From: Methylotuvimicrobium buryatense 5G
GTDB taxonomy: Bacteria > Pseudomonadota > Gammaproteobacteria > Methylococcales > Methylomonadaceae
Length of the DNA stretch: 64,000 bases
Direction of reading: 5' to 3'
Assembly: GCF_000341735.1 (NCBI RefSeq)
Contig: NZ_KB455575.1
Span: forward strand, 1,668,570-1,732,569
The notes below the pieces were generated by a model, which saw only the letters and a list, made by a program, of their open reading frames with translations, ran no database searches and had not been told where the DNA came from. A program made the translations under genes and the position numbers. Positions 17,591 to 27,568 of the stretch are shown here, one piece after another. The stretch's first letter is position 1. The number at the start of each line of letters is the position of its first letter.

Positions 17591-18319
17591 ATGAAGATGA
17601 CCCCAATATACGAGGGAGCGCACCGTTGGATCATGTTCGGCCGGGATACCAATAAACCTGCCAACATTATCGATACCAATCAATATATTGTGCGAACAGC
17701 GAATCGTTGTTTATTAATGGACCCCGGCGGTATCGAACTGTTCGCACCGATGCTGGCAGCCGTCTTGCATCATGCGCCGGTCGAGGAAATCACCGATCTA
17801 TTCGCATCGCATCAAGACCCCGACATCATTTCCTCGCTGGGTTTGTGGGACCAAGCCCTGCCGAAAGCCAAACTACATGCCTCATCGCTTTGGGAAGGTT
17901 TCATCCGCCACTTCGGTTGCGAATCAATCGATTATGTCGGCATTCCCGATAACGGCGGCAAGATCAAGCTGGATTCTACCGAGCTGAAAATAATCCCGGC
18001 ACACTACCTGCATTCATCGGCCAATTTTCATATTTACGATGCGGAAGCGAAAATCCTGATGTCCGGCGATGTCGGTGCGGCACTCGAAGCCTCCGGCGCG
18101 CCGATTTATGTCGATAATTTCGATAGCCACATCGATCACATGCGCTTCTTTCATCAACGCTGGATGCCATCGAATCAGGCTAAGAGAGACTGGATCGAGC
18201 GCGTTCGCAAACTCGACATCGACATGATGGCGCCGCAACACGGGCGCATTTTTAAAGGCGATAACGTTAAACGCTTTTTGGATTGGTTCGAAGGCCTGGA
18301 AGTCGGCATAGCCGTTTAA
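17591..18319 (+). CDS. Di-iron oxygen-binding (ODP-type) metallo-beta-lactamase-fold protein
   Basis: 242 residues resembling the di-iron half of flavodiiron proteins without the flavodoxin domain: HQDPDI (about 74-79), HYLHSSANFH (about 138-147), SGDVG (about 157) and APQHG (about 214-217) supply the His/Asp metal ligands. Stand-alone proteins of this type (ODP) are known oxygen/iron sensors in chemotaxis, studied in Treponema denticola. Here the gene ends the chemotaxis cluster, which fits an O2-sensing role for an aerobic methane oxidiser (inference). The start at 17591 follows AAGGCGA. A hydrolase or oxygen reductase role is possible but less likely given the location. Confidence 0.85.
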   Translation: MKMTPIYEGAHRWIMFGRDTNKPANIIDTNQYIVRTANRCLLMDPGGIELFAPMLAAVLHHAPVEEITDLFASHQDPDIISSLGLWDQALPKAKLHASSLWEGFIRHFGCESIDYVGIPDNGGKIKLDSTELKIIPAHYLHSSANFHIYDAEAKILMSGDVGAALEASGAPIYVDNFDSHIDHMRFFHQRWMPSNQAKRDWIERVRKLDIDMMAPQHGRIFKGDNVKRFLDWFEGLEVGIAV

Positions 18320-18333
18320 GCCAAAAACCCAGT

Positions 18334-18409
18334 AGGGTGCGCATCGCGCACCTTTCCATGGCACCTAACCCGACAACAGATTCCGACCCAAGTGCGCGAT
18401 GCGCACCCT
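18334..18409. repeat. REP-like inverted repeat (18-bp perfect arms)
   Basis: AGGGTGCGCATCGCGCAC at 18334-18351 is repeated as its exact reverse complement at 18392-18409, with a 40-base loop. It could fold in the transcript between the oxygen-binding protein gene and the kinase block and act as a terminator or mRNA-stability hairpin. No T-run follows. Repeats containing GTGCGCGATGCGCACC are common interspersed palindromes in bacteria. Confidence 0.75.
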
Positions 18410-18451
18410 GATGCTTTATAGCCTTTTCAAAAGTATCTCTAAAACCAAGCC

Positions 18452-21400
18452 ATGCAATCCCAATTTTCCGACGCCCTGAAAGAATTGCAAACTGAATTCA
18501 TCGACCGACTGCCGGAGCGAATCGGCGCTATTCGTTCGCAATTTCAGAAGATAGATGCTTCAGCATGGCGCCCCGAAGAAGCGGCAACCTTGCATCGTCT
18601 GGTTCATGGATTAACCGGCTCGGCCGGTACATTCGGCATGCAGGCGCTCTCGGATGCCGCGCGCGACATGGAAATACGCTTGTCGGATTTACTTCGATCC
18701 GGCAAAACCCCTACCGATATGGAATGGCAAGCCGTCGGCCTAGCGTTCGATAGTTTAAGCCGTCTCGCCAGCCTAGAGTTGCCAACCGACGCCCCCAGCC
18801 TTCCTCCGCCGCCGACACCGAAACGCGCCAACCATTCGCCTTTGATCGACATAATTGAAGACGATGTCGATCAAGCGCTACATTTGCAAAGCGTTTTACA
18901 GAAAAACGGGTTTCGCACACGCGTATTCTCCGAACCTACGCAATTTCAAACCCTATTCACAGAGCCGAACGCGGAACCGCCGGCCGCCGTGATCATGGAC
19001 ATGATATTCCCCGATGGGAATCTTGCAGGCGCGGAAGCCGTTAGCCATATAAAAAATCTTGGCAAAGACTCCGAAACTCCGGTCATCATCGTCTCGGTAC
19101 GAGACGATATCGCTGGACGACTCGCCGCGTTTCGCGCCGGCGCCTCCCGCTATCTTGTAAAACCGGTCAATTCCGAACGCATCGTCGATATTTTGGATGC
19201 ACTGACCGGACGCCACCCGACCAAGCCTTATCGGGTGTTATTGATCGATGACGATCCGCTCATAGTCAATGCGCACGCGGCTGAATTGCAAGCGGCCGGA
19301 ATGGAAGTCAAAACCTCGACCCAACCCCTCGACATATTGAATATACTGGACAATTTTTCGCCCGATGTCGCGGTGCTCGATGTTTATATGCCCGAAGCCA
19401 GCGGTCCGGAATTGGCCGCTATCATACGCGAGCGCGACGAGTATCTGCATTTGCCGATTCTATTTCTATCCGGCGAAACCGATATGACCCAACAACTGTT
19501 AGCGCTCAGTCTAGGCGGCGACGATTTTTTAGTGAAACCCGTACAGCCCCGGCATTTGATCGCCGCCGTTTCGGCAAGAGCGCGCAGGGCTCGACAAAAC
19601 AGCGCATTACGTCTACGGCTCGAAACCACGCTCTACGAACGCGAGCGAGAACATCTGGCGATCAATCATCACGCAATCATCAGCATCGCCGACCGCTCCG
19701 GCAATATCACCTACATCAACGACAAATTTTGCGAAATCAGCGGCTACCGGCGCGAAGAGTTGATCGGACAAAACCATCGCATTGTCAAATCGGGCGAACA
19801 CTCGCCCGAATTTTACCACGACTTATGGGAAACCATCGCCGGCGGCAGGGTCTGGCAAGGCGAAATTTGCAATCGGCGCAAGGACGGCAGTCTATATTGG
19901 GTCGAGTCCACGATTACTCCCTTTCTCGGCAGTAACGGAAAACCTTATCAATACGTCTCGATCCGCACCGACATCAGCCATGTCAAAAAGTCTGTACAAC
20001 AATTAAGATTACTGGAGCGTGCGGTCGAAGCCAGCACCAGCGGTATCGTAATCGCCGATGCCAACCAACACGATATGCCTCTCATTTTCACTAATAAGGC
20101 GTTCGAGGGTATTACAGGCTACTCGCGCGAGGAAATATTGGGCAAAAACTGTCGATTTCTCAACAGCAATGACCGCCATCAACCCGGACTGGATCATGTG
20201 CGATCGGCTTTATCAAAGGGCGAAAAAGTCGAAACCGTGTTACGCAATTACCGCAAAGACGGATCGATGTTTTGGAACGAGTTGCGGATTGCGCCGGTCC
20301 ATGACGAACAAGGCAATTTGACGCATTTCATCGGTATTATCAAGGATGTTAGCGAACGCGTGCGCAGCAACGAAGCGCTGAAAAAAGGCGAACAAAATCT
20401 ACGCGCGACGCTCGAATCCACTCTGGACGGCATTTTAGCCGTCGACGATAGCGGCTCGATTCTTTTCGCCAACCGGCAATTTATCGAACTGTGGCGCATA
20501 CCGGAAGAACTCGCCTTACCCGGCCAACCGGACCAACACCTACTGGATACTGCTGAGCATCAACTGGCCGACCCGCTCGAGTTTCGCAAGGTTGTACAAA
20601 ACATTTATCGCTCCGGCCAAGATTCGCAAGACCTGCTTGAATTTGCGGACGGCAGAATAGTCGAACGCCATTCAAAACCGCTCGTTTCGGAAGGAAAAAT
20701 CGGCGGCCGGGTATGGAGCTTTCACGACATCACCGAAATCAAACGCGCCGAACGCTCGGTGGAATATCACAAAGAAAGACTGCGCCGCGGACAAATTTTC
20801 GCGAACATCGGCACCTGGGAATGGAATATCCAATCCGGCGATCTTTTTTGGTCCGAACGCATCGCGCCGCTGTTCGGCTACCCGGACGGGAATTTAGAAA
20901 CGTCCTATGAAAACTTCCTTAACGCGATACACCCCGAAGACCGGCAAGCTGTTGTCAAGGCTGTAAGCGCCTGCCTTGAATACGATGAGCCTTACAACAT
21001 CGAACACCGCGTCATTTGGCCGGACGGCACCGAGCGCTGGCTGCTCGAGCGAGGAGCCGTGGTGCGCGACGAGGGCAAACCCACGCAAATGCTTGGCGTG
21101 GTACAAGATATCGACGACCGCAAACGCGCGGAACTGGCGCTAGCCGAGCGCGAAAAATATCTGCGCATCTTTCAGCATATTGTCGATTCGGTCGTCGACG
21201 GCGTCATCACAATCGGCGCCGACGGTATTATCCACTCATTCAATCCTGCGGCATGCGCTATCTTCGGTTATCGAGAATCGGATATCGTCGGCCGCAAAGT
21301 CAATGAACTGATGCCGGAGCCTCATCGATCCGAAATCGACAACTATCTCCAGCGTTATTGCGCGACCGGAACCGGAAAAATCATCAATCAGCAACTTGAA

Positions 21401-22708
21401 GTAGCCGGACTCAAAGCGGATGGGAACATTTTTCCACTCGAAATTGCCTTCAGCCAAATCAAACTATCCGATGACCTCCTCTTCGTCGGCCTCGCGCGAG
21501 ACATTACCGAGCGCAAACGAGCCGAACAGGCATTAATTACCGCCCGAGTCATCGCAGAACGCGCCAACCAGACTAAATCGGACTTTCTCTCAAACATGAG
21601 CCACGAGTTGCGCACGCCGATGAACGCGATTCTCGGTTTCGGTCAACTGCTGCAATACGACGAAACCTTGAGCGATACACAAAAAGAGGATGTAGGGGAA
21701 ATTCTCAAGGCCGGCCGGCATCTACTCGATTTAATCAACGAAATATTGGATTTAGCCAAGATCGAATCCGGTCGGATTTCGTTATCCATAGAGCCCGTAA
21801 GGGTCGCACCGATTATCGAGGAATGCCTGAGCCTGGTATCCACACAAGCGGATAAACGCCGAATAAGCCTCCGCAACAATGCGCAAGAAGACTTTACTGT
21901 CCAAGCCGACCAAACACGGCTCAAACAAACGCTACTCAATTTGATCTCTAATGCGATCAAATATAATCGCGAAGGCGGCTTAGTGGCCGTAGAGGCCATG
22001 CCTAAAGACAGCGAATACTTGTCAATACAAATAACCGATACCGGACGCGGTATCCCGAAGGAACGTTTACATGAACTCTTTCAACCGTTCAACCGTCTCG
22101 ACGCTGAAAACAGCGCTATCGAAGGCACCGGCATCGGACTGACCATCTCTCGCCGCATCGTTGAAATGATGGGCGGCGCGATCGAAGTCGAAAGCGAAGT
22201 CGGCGTGGGCAGCCGTTTCATGATTACGCTTCCGGCGGCATCGAACCCGACCTTATCGGAACCGCCTAAAACATCTGCAGCCATCGAAAAACCGGCATTG
22301 CAGAGTCGCTCGAGGCAACAGCTCGTGCTCTATATCGAAGACAATCCGTCAAATATCCGGCTCGTCTCTCAAATACTCGAAAGACAACGGCACATTCGTC
22401 TCATCACGGCCCACACACCGGAACTGGGCATCGATTTAGCCCGAGCGCACCGCCCCGACCTCATTCTACTCGACATCAACATGCCGAATTTGAACGGTTT
22501 TCAGGTATTATCCATTTTTCAAAACGATCCTATCGTTAAGTCCGCACCGGTCATCGCAATCACCGCCAATGCGATGCCGCGCGATATCGAACAGGGCAAA
22601 GCGGCCGGCTTCGCGGACTATTTAACCAAGCCGTTGGACATCACGCAATTCAACGCCGTTTTGGAAGATTTGCTTAACCGCATTCAAAAAGATCCGGATT
22701 CATCATGA
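18452..22708 (+). CDS. Giant hybrid histidine kinase: Hpt-REC-REC-PAS-LOV-PAS(3)-HisKA-HATPase-REC
   Basis: 1418 residues, soluble. Order: Hpt with His52 (HGLTGSAGTFG); REC1 (about 130-250, Asp in IMDMIFPDG); REC2 (about 255-375, Asp in VLDVYMPEASG); an Aer-like PAS (about 405-520); a LOV-like domain (about 525-640) with KNCRFLN (Cys567) and NYRKDGSMFWNEL; three more PAS, the last FixL-like; HisKA with His1051 (MSHELRTPMNAILGF); HATPase; and a C-terminal REC (ILLDINMPNLNG). In the LOV-like domain the usual signalling Gln is Ile630 (FIGII). The same Hpt-REC-REC front end occurs in the GGDEF protein at 34524. It overlaps the next gene by four bases (ATGA). It probably feeds a phosphorelay; input by light and/or redox is inference. 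Confidence 0.93.
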   Translation: MQSQFSDALKELQTEFIDRLPERIGAIRSQFQKIDASAWRPEEAATLHRLVHGLTGSAGTFGMQALSDAARDMEIRLSDLLRSGKTPTDMEWQAVGLAFDSLSRLASLELPTDAPSLPPPPTPKRANHSPLIDIIEDDVDQALHLQSVLQKNGFRTRVFSEPTQFQTLFTEPNAEPPAAVIMDMIFPDGNLAGAEAVSHIKNLGKDSETPVIIVSVRDDIAGRLAAFRAGASRYLVKPVNSERIVDILDALTGRHPTKPYRVLLIDDDPLIVNAHAAELQAAGMEVKTSTQPLDILNILDNFSPDVAVLDVYMPEASGPELAAIIRERDEYLHLPILFLSGETDMTQQLLALSLGGDDFLVKPVQPRHLIAAVSARARRARQNSALRLRLETTLYEREREHLAINHHAIISIADRSGNITYINDKFCEISGYRREELIGQNHRIVKSGEHSPEFYHDLWETIAGGRVWQGEICNRRKDGSLYWVESTITPFLGSNGKPYQYVSIRTDISHVKKSVQQLRLLERAVEASTSGIVIADANQHDMPLIFTNKAFEGITGYSREEILGKNCRFLNSNDRHQPGLDHVRSALSKGEKVETVLRNYRKDGSMFWNELRIAPVHDEQGNLTHFIGIIKDVSERVRSNEALKKGEQNLRATLESTLDGILAVDDSGSILFANRQFIELWRIPEELALPGQPDQHLLDTAEHQLADPLEFRKVVQNIYRSGQDSQDLLEFADGRIVERHSKPLVSEGKIGGRVWSFHDITEIKRAERSVEYHKERLRRGQIFANIGTWEWNIQSGDLFWSERIAPLFGYPDGNLETSYENFLNAIHPEDRQAVVKAVSACLEYDEPYNIEHRVIWPDGTERWLLERGAVVRDEGKPTQMLGVVQDIDDRKRAELALAEREKYLRIFQHIVDSVVDGVITIGADGIIHSFNPAACAIFGYRESDIVGRKVNELMPEPHRSEIDNYLQRYCATGTGKIINQQLEVAGLKADGNIFPLEIAFSQIKLSDDLLFVGLARDITERKRAEQALITARVIAERANQTKSDFLSNMSHELRTPMNAILGFGQLLQYDETLSDTQKEDVGEILKAGRHLLDLINEILDLAKIESGRISLSIEPVRVAPIIEECLSLVSTQADKRRISLRNNAQEDFTVQADQTRLKQTLLNLISNAIKYNREGGLVAVEAMPKDSEYLSIQITDTGRGIPKERLHELFQPFNRLDAENSAIEGTGIGLTISRRIVEMMGGAIEVESEVGVGSRFMITLPAASNPTLSEPPKTSAAIEKPALQSRSRQQLVLYIEDNPSNIRLVSQILERQRHIRLITAHTPELGIDLARAHRPDLILLDINMPNLNGFQVLSIFQNDPIVKSAPVIAITANAMPRDIEQGKAAGFADYLTKPLDITQFNAVLEDLLNRIQKDPDSS

Positions 22709-25700
22709 ACGCGTGGTGCGAAACCTATCTCGGCATGATCTTTCAAATCTACGCTTTAGCTTTTTTTTGCTTGGGCGCGGTAGTTTCCGTATTACCGAAA
22801 CCAAACAACGCCTTGTTTGTTTTCCGGCATTTAAATTGGTTGGCGGGGTTCGGTTTTTTGCACGGCTTTCTGGAGCTAATCGAAGGAGAGCGCTTACACA
22901 ACGATGCGAGCTGGCTAACAATCGCAAGCGCTCTACTCTTAACCGTCTCATTCTGCGCGCTCTTGGAATTCGGACGGCGCAGTTTGAATTCGATATCCGC
23001 TGCAATACGTCTACCGGCATTACCGCTCTACGGCATGTTAACGGCCCTCAGCATAGCTATCGCCGTCAATTCAAACGACCCTTTCGCGGGAATAGAGTTT
23101 AGTCTTCGCTATTTTGCCGGTGCTCCGGGAGCGTATTTGGCAAGTTACGTGCTATTGGCAAGCCGCCAAGATCCCGCCTATGGCGGCAAAGGCGAAATAA
23201 ATATTCGTTGGTTATTTGCCGTAGCCGCGGCATTCGCCGTCTACGGTTTCTTGACTTTATTCGTATCAACCGGTTTGTCTTTGTTGCCATGGCTACCGAC
23301 CGCGCAACACTTTGCCGAAATCACAGGACTGCCGGTGCAATTGCCGAAAGCGCTATGCGCGATCTTGATCGCACTTTCGTTTGCGTGGTTGATACACACG
23401 ACCGGTCGATTGGCCAACGATACGCTATCGCGGGTGCTCGATACGCTCAACGGCTTCGTCTACCGCTGCCGCAACGACCGGGCTTGGACTCTGGATTTCA
23501 TGACCGGCGGCGTCGAACAGCTTACCGGTTATTCTACAAAGGACTTTCTAGCGCCGAGAAGCCTGAATTATAACGAACTGATTCACGCGGACGACACCGA
23601 ACGCGTTTGGAACGAAGTTCAGGCCGCTATTAGCAAGCGCCGCGAATTTGAAATCGATTATCGAATTTTGACTCGAAACGGAGAGATTCGTTGGGTCTGC
23701 GAATACGGAAGAGGTGTCTTCGCCAGAAACGGTAAGCTACTTTTTATTGAAGGTCGAATCACCGACAATACCGCTCGACGGCAAGCCGAGGCCGGCTTAC
23801 ATATCAAGAATGCAGCAGTCGACGCTTCCATCACCCCGATCGCGATCGCCGGACCGGACGCCAAGCTTTCCTATGTCAATCCGGCTTTCGCCGAGCTATG
23901 GCATTTACCGGATACTGGATCGGCCATCGGCCGCTCGGCACTCGAATTCTGGAAATACCCCGACGAGGCGGAAGCGGTCATCGATAATCTGTCCGTAAAG
24001 GGCCGATGGCAAGGCGACTTAATCGCCAAGCGCTTCGACGGTTCGACGGTTGAAGTACAATTATCGGCCTGCATGGTAAACGACCAAGATGGCGCGCCTT
24101 TATGCATGATGGTCTCGTTTCTCGACATCAGCGGCCGCAAACAGGTGGAAAAAGAACTATTGCAGGAACGCGATTTCACTAACAGCTTGATCAACACCGC
24201 ACCGGTCATCGTACTACTCCTCGACCCGCAAGGATTCATTCTGCATGTCAACCGATATTTCGAAGAGTTAACCGGTTATCGGTTGCACGAAATCATTAGT
24301 AAAGAATGGTTCGCATCATTCTTACCGAAACGCGACAGAGATCGAATTCGTCAAATATTCCGCAGTGCCGTTCACGAAGAACCGGCACAAGGCAACATCA
24401 ACCCCATCGTTATTCGAAACGGCGAAGAACGGGACATCGAATGGCATTCCGAGATTATGCGCGATGCCAATGGAACGACTTCGGGGCTACTCTGTACCGG
24501 CCAAGACGTAACCGAACGCCGGGCGATACAACAACGCGCAGAGATGTTGCAGATGTTGGCGGACGCCTCGGTCCAAGGCATCGGCTGGGCGAATCTTACC
24601 GGTAAAGTCAATTATTTCAATCCTGCCCTGAGGCGCCTGTTGGCAGTTCCGGAAAACGCCGAGGTCGGCGATTATACATTTTTCGATTTCTATCAAGAAA
24701 ATCAAATAATGGAATTGAAGTCCCGGATTTTACCGGAAGTATTGCAAAACGAGTTCTGGACAGGCGAATTCGACATTACCGCCGTCGACGGACGCGTGAT
24801 ATCGACTATCCATAGCGTTTTCTTAATCAAAGATAGCGATGGTAACCCCATCGCTTTCGCCAATGTAATCACCGATCTCACCGAACGGAAACGCACCGAA
24901 ATAGAACTGAAACGGCTCAACCTGGAGCTCGAACAACGCGTGCTCGAACGCACCGCGGAACTGGAAAGACAAAGCCGCCGCAATGCAATGATCGTCGACG
25001 CCGCGATCGACGGCTTTTTCACCGCCGATCTGCAAGGCAGAATCCGCGATTGCAACGACGCTTATTGCGCCATGCTCGATTACACCCGAGACGAACTGCT
25101 CGGTTTGCACATAGCCGACATCGAAGCATTGGAAACGCCGAAACAACTCGAGGCTCATATCGCTAAAGTGATAGAGCAAGGCAAGGACCGATTCGACACC
25201 CGCCACCGCCGCATAGACGGGACTTTGCTGGATGTGGAAGTTAATGTCACATTGAACGAGCTAGGCGGCGAGCGCCTGTTTTTCGCCTTTGTCAGAGACA
25301 TTTCCGAACGTAAACGTTCCGAGGCCATGCTAATCGCCGCCCGCGAAGAAGCCGAGCGCGCCAATGCCGCCAAATCGGAATTTCTCTCGCGCATGAGTCA
25401 TGAATTGCGCACGCCGCTCAACGCCATTCTCGGTTTCGGACAATTATTGGAAGCCGACGCCGAACAACCGTTGACCGTCATGCAGGCCGACAACCTTCAA
25501 GAAATACTCCAGGCCGGCAGCCATCTTTTGACGCTGATCAATGAAGTCCTAGACCTGAGCCGCATCGAAAGCGGTCGTATCGAGCTCAACCTCGATATCA
25601 TCGCGATCGGCCCGCTTCTCCAATCCTGCGTCAAACAGATCAAACCGCTGGCCGAACAACGCGGCATCGCAATCTGTTTTGAATCAATCGACAATTGTTC

Positions 25701-26511
25701 GGTTGTGGCCGATTCGACTCGACTCAAGCAAGTGTTACTGAATCTACTGTCTAATGCGGTTAAATACAACCGCGACGGCGGGCGGATAGCCATCGATTGC
25801 ATCTCCGCCGGCCCCGATAGACTCCGAATCGGTGTCAAAGACACCGGCTACGGCATATCCGAGAAATTGCTGCCCCGCCTGTTCAAGCCTTTCGAGCGAC
25901 TCGAATCGGCCTATCAGGGAATCGAAGGTACCGGAATCGGTCTGGCGCTGGCGAAAAAACTGGTCGAATCCATGCATGGCGAGATCGGGGTAGACAGCAC
26001 CCCCGGCGAAGGCAGTGTTTTCTGGTTCGAATTGCCGTCGGCCGTTTTGCTCGATACCGAAGCCCCGACCGTTCCAGCTAAACTGCCGGCAATAAACGCC
26101 TCGAATAACATCCCTAGCCAGTGCAAATTGCTCTATGTCGAAGACAATCCGGCCAATTTGAGACTGGTACAAAAAATTCTCGCCGCTCGCCAAAACATGG
26201 AATTGTTTACTGCCGTCAATGCCATGGACGGACTGGCAATCGTCGCACACGAACATCCGAATTTGATCCTGCTCGATATCAATCTGCCGGATATAGACGG
26301 ATTCGAAATGTTGCGCCACTTAAAGAATAACCCCGCCACCCGAGACATTCCGGTGATCGCGGTCACCGCCAATGCCATGCGCAGCGATATCGAACGCGGC
26401 ATGGCCGCAGGCTTTGCCGATTATCTGACGAAACCCTTGGATGTGCTAGAATTTCTCAAATGCATAGACCGTTTTAAACACAACGCCGACGGAAAACCTC
26501 ATGCCCTCTGA
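22705..26511 (+). CDS. Membrane hybrid histidine kinase: 7TM-PAS(5)-HisKA-HATPase-REC
   Basis: 1268 residues. The first ~235 residues hold about seven hydrophobic helices resembling a MASE-type integral membrane sensor. Five PAS-type domains follow (the first a PAS_3 fold, FVYRCRNDRAWTLDFM), then a coiled coil with LEQRVLERTAELERQ, HisKA with His899 (MSHELRTPLNAILGF), HATPase (NLLSNAVKYNRDGG, GTGIGLALAKKL) and a C-terminal REC (ILLDINLPDIDG). The kinase-receiver half is a clear paralogue of the upstream gene, so these probably arose by duplication. It overlaps the upstream stop by four bases and the downstream HD-GYP gene by 11, giving strong translational coupling. The ligand is unknown. Confidence 0.92.
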   Translation: MNAWCETYLGMIFQIYALAFFCLGAVVSVLPKPNNALFVFRHLNWLAGFGFLHGFLELIEGERLHNDASWLTIASALLLTVSFCALLEFGRRSLNSISAAIRLPALPLYGMLTALSIAIAVNSNDPFAGIEFSLRYFAGAPGAYLASYVLLASRQDPAYGGKGEINIRWLFAVAAAFAVYGFLTLFVSTGLSLLPWLPTAQHFAEITGLPVQLPKALCAILIALSFAWLIHTTGRLANDTLSRVLDTLNGFVYRCRNDRAWTLDFMTGGVEQLTGYSTKDFLAPRSLNYNELIHADDTERVWNEVQAAISKRREFEIDYRILTRNGEIRWVCEYGRGVFARNGKLLFIEGRITDNTARRQAEAGLHIKNAAVDASITPIAIAGPDAKLSYVNPAFAELWHLPDTGSAIGRSALEFWKYPDEAEAVIDNLSVKGRWQGDLIAKRFDGSTVEVQLSACMVNDQDGAPLCMMVSFLDISGRKQVEKELLQERDFTNSLINTAPVIVLLLDPQGFILHVNRYFEELTGYRLHEIISKEWFASFLPKRDRDRIRQIFRSAVHEEPAQGNINPIVIRNGEERDIEWHSEIMRDANGTTSGLLCTGQDVTERRAIQQRAEMLQMLADASVQGIGWANLTGKVNYFNPALRRLLAVPENAEVGDYTFFDFYQENQIMELKSRILPEVLQNEFWTGEFDITAVDGRVISTIHSVFLIKDSDGNPIAFANVITDLTERKRTEIELKRLNLELEQRVLERTAELERQSRRNAMIVDAAIDGFFTADLQGRIRDCNDAYCAMLDYTRDELLGLHIADIEALETPKQLEAHIAKVIEQGKDRFDTRHRRIDGTLLDVEVNVTLNELGGERLFFAFVRDISERKRSEAMLIAAREEAERANAAKSEFLSRMSHELRTPLNAILGFGQLLEADAEQPLTVMQADNLQEILQAGSHLLTLINEVLDLSRIESGRIELNLDIIAIGPLLQSCVKQIKPLAEQRGIAICFESIDNCSVVADSTRLKQVLLNLLSNAVKYNRDGGRIAIDCISAGPDRLRIGVKDTGYGISEKLLPRLFKPFERLESAYQGIEGTGIGLALAKKLVESMHGEIGVDSTPGEGSVFWFELPSAVLLDTEAPTVPAKLPAINASNNIPSQCKLLYVEDNPANLRLVQKILAARQNMELFTAVNAMDGLAIVAHEHPNLILLDINLPDIDGFEMLRHLKNNPATRDIPVIAVTANAMRSDIERGMAAGFADYLTKPLDVLEFLKCIDRFKHNADGKPHAL

Positions 26512-27568
26512 TTCTCTAAGCAATGAACGCATTCTGATCGTCGACGACGAACCGGCTAATCTCAAGCTATTGGACAGAATGCTCGGACAACAAGGTTACC
26601 GAAACCGGATTTTGATCGACGACCCGCGCCAAGTCGTCGATCGCTTCCGCGAAGCGCGAACCGATTTGATTCTACTCGACATCAATATGCCTTATCTGGA
26701 CGGCTTCCAGGTGATGGAACAACTCATGGCATTAAACGATCCTTTGTTACCGCCGATCGTGATTTTGACCGCTCAACACGGCAAGGATTTTTTGCTTCGC
26801 GCATTGACGGCCGGCGCGCGCGATTTCATCACCAAGCCTTTCGATCGTAACGAATTATTGATGCGCGTGCATAATCTGTTGCAGGCGCAATTGGCGCACC
26901 GACTTTTGCACGATCAAAAAACGGTGCTGGAAAACATGGTGAGAGCGCGCACCGAAGAACTGTACCGCACTCGTCTACAGATAGTGCAACGCTTGGGCAT
27001 GGCTTCCGAATACCGCGACGAGGAAACCGGCAATCACATTTTACGCATGAGCCACATCTGCGCCCTGCTCGCCCGAGCACTCGGCTGGAGCGACGATCAA
27101 TGCGACTTGATTTTGAACGCCAGCCCGATGCACGATATCGGCAAAATCGGTATTCCCGATTCGATACTGCTAAAACCGGGCAAATTCGAACCGCAGGAAT
27201 GGGAAGTCATGAAAACGCATGCCGTCATCGGCGCGAAATTATTGGAAGGCGACGATTCGGATTTGCTACGCATGGCACGCGAAATCGCATTGACGCATCA
27301 CGAAAAATGGGACGGCAGCGGTTACCCCAACGGACTGTCCGGCATTAACATTCCGATAGCTGGACGCATCGCGGCATTGGCCGACGTATTCGACGCCTTG
27401 ACTTCGGTACGCCCCTACAAAAAAGCCTGGACCGTCGAGGCGGCCTGGGATTTAATCAAGGAAAATCGCGGTAAACATTTCGACCCGGATCTGGTCGATA
27501 TTTTCGAACAACAGTTTCCGGCCATCCTCGAAATCCGCGGGCGTTTCGCGGAATCTTCAGCGCATTGA
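26501..27568 (+). CDS. Response regulator with HD-GYP cyclic di-GMP phosphodiesterase domain
   Basis: 355 residues. The N-terminal receiver (phospho-acceptor D60 in LILLDINMPYLDG) is joined by a helix to an HD-GYP domain with HDIGK (about 210) and HHEKWDGSGYP (about 266), both intact, so c-di-GMP hydrolysis is likely. It lies within the kinase block, overlapping the preceding hybrid kinase gene by 11 bases, and is a probable output for it. It opposes the two GGDEF proteins at 3354 and 34524. Confidence 0.94.
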   Translation: MPSDSLSNERILIVDDEPANLKLLDRMLGQQGYRNRILIDDPRQVVDRFREARTDLILLDINMPYLDGFQVMEQLMALNDPLLPPIVILTAQHGKDFLLRALTAGARDFITKPFDRNELLMRVHNLLQAQLAHRLLHDQKTVLENMVRARTEELYRTRLQIVQRLGMASEYRDEETGNHILRMSHICALLARALGWSDDQCDLILNASPMHDIGKIGIPDSILLKPGKFEPQEWEVMKTHAVIGAKLLEGDDSDLLRMAREIALTHHEKWDGSGYPNGLSGINIPIAGRIAALADVFDALTSVRPYKKAWTVEAAWDLIKENRGKHFDPDLVDIFEQQFPAILEIRGRFAESSAH

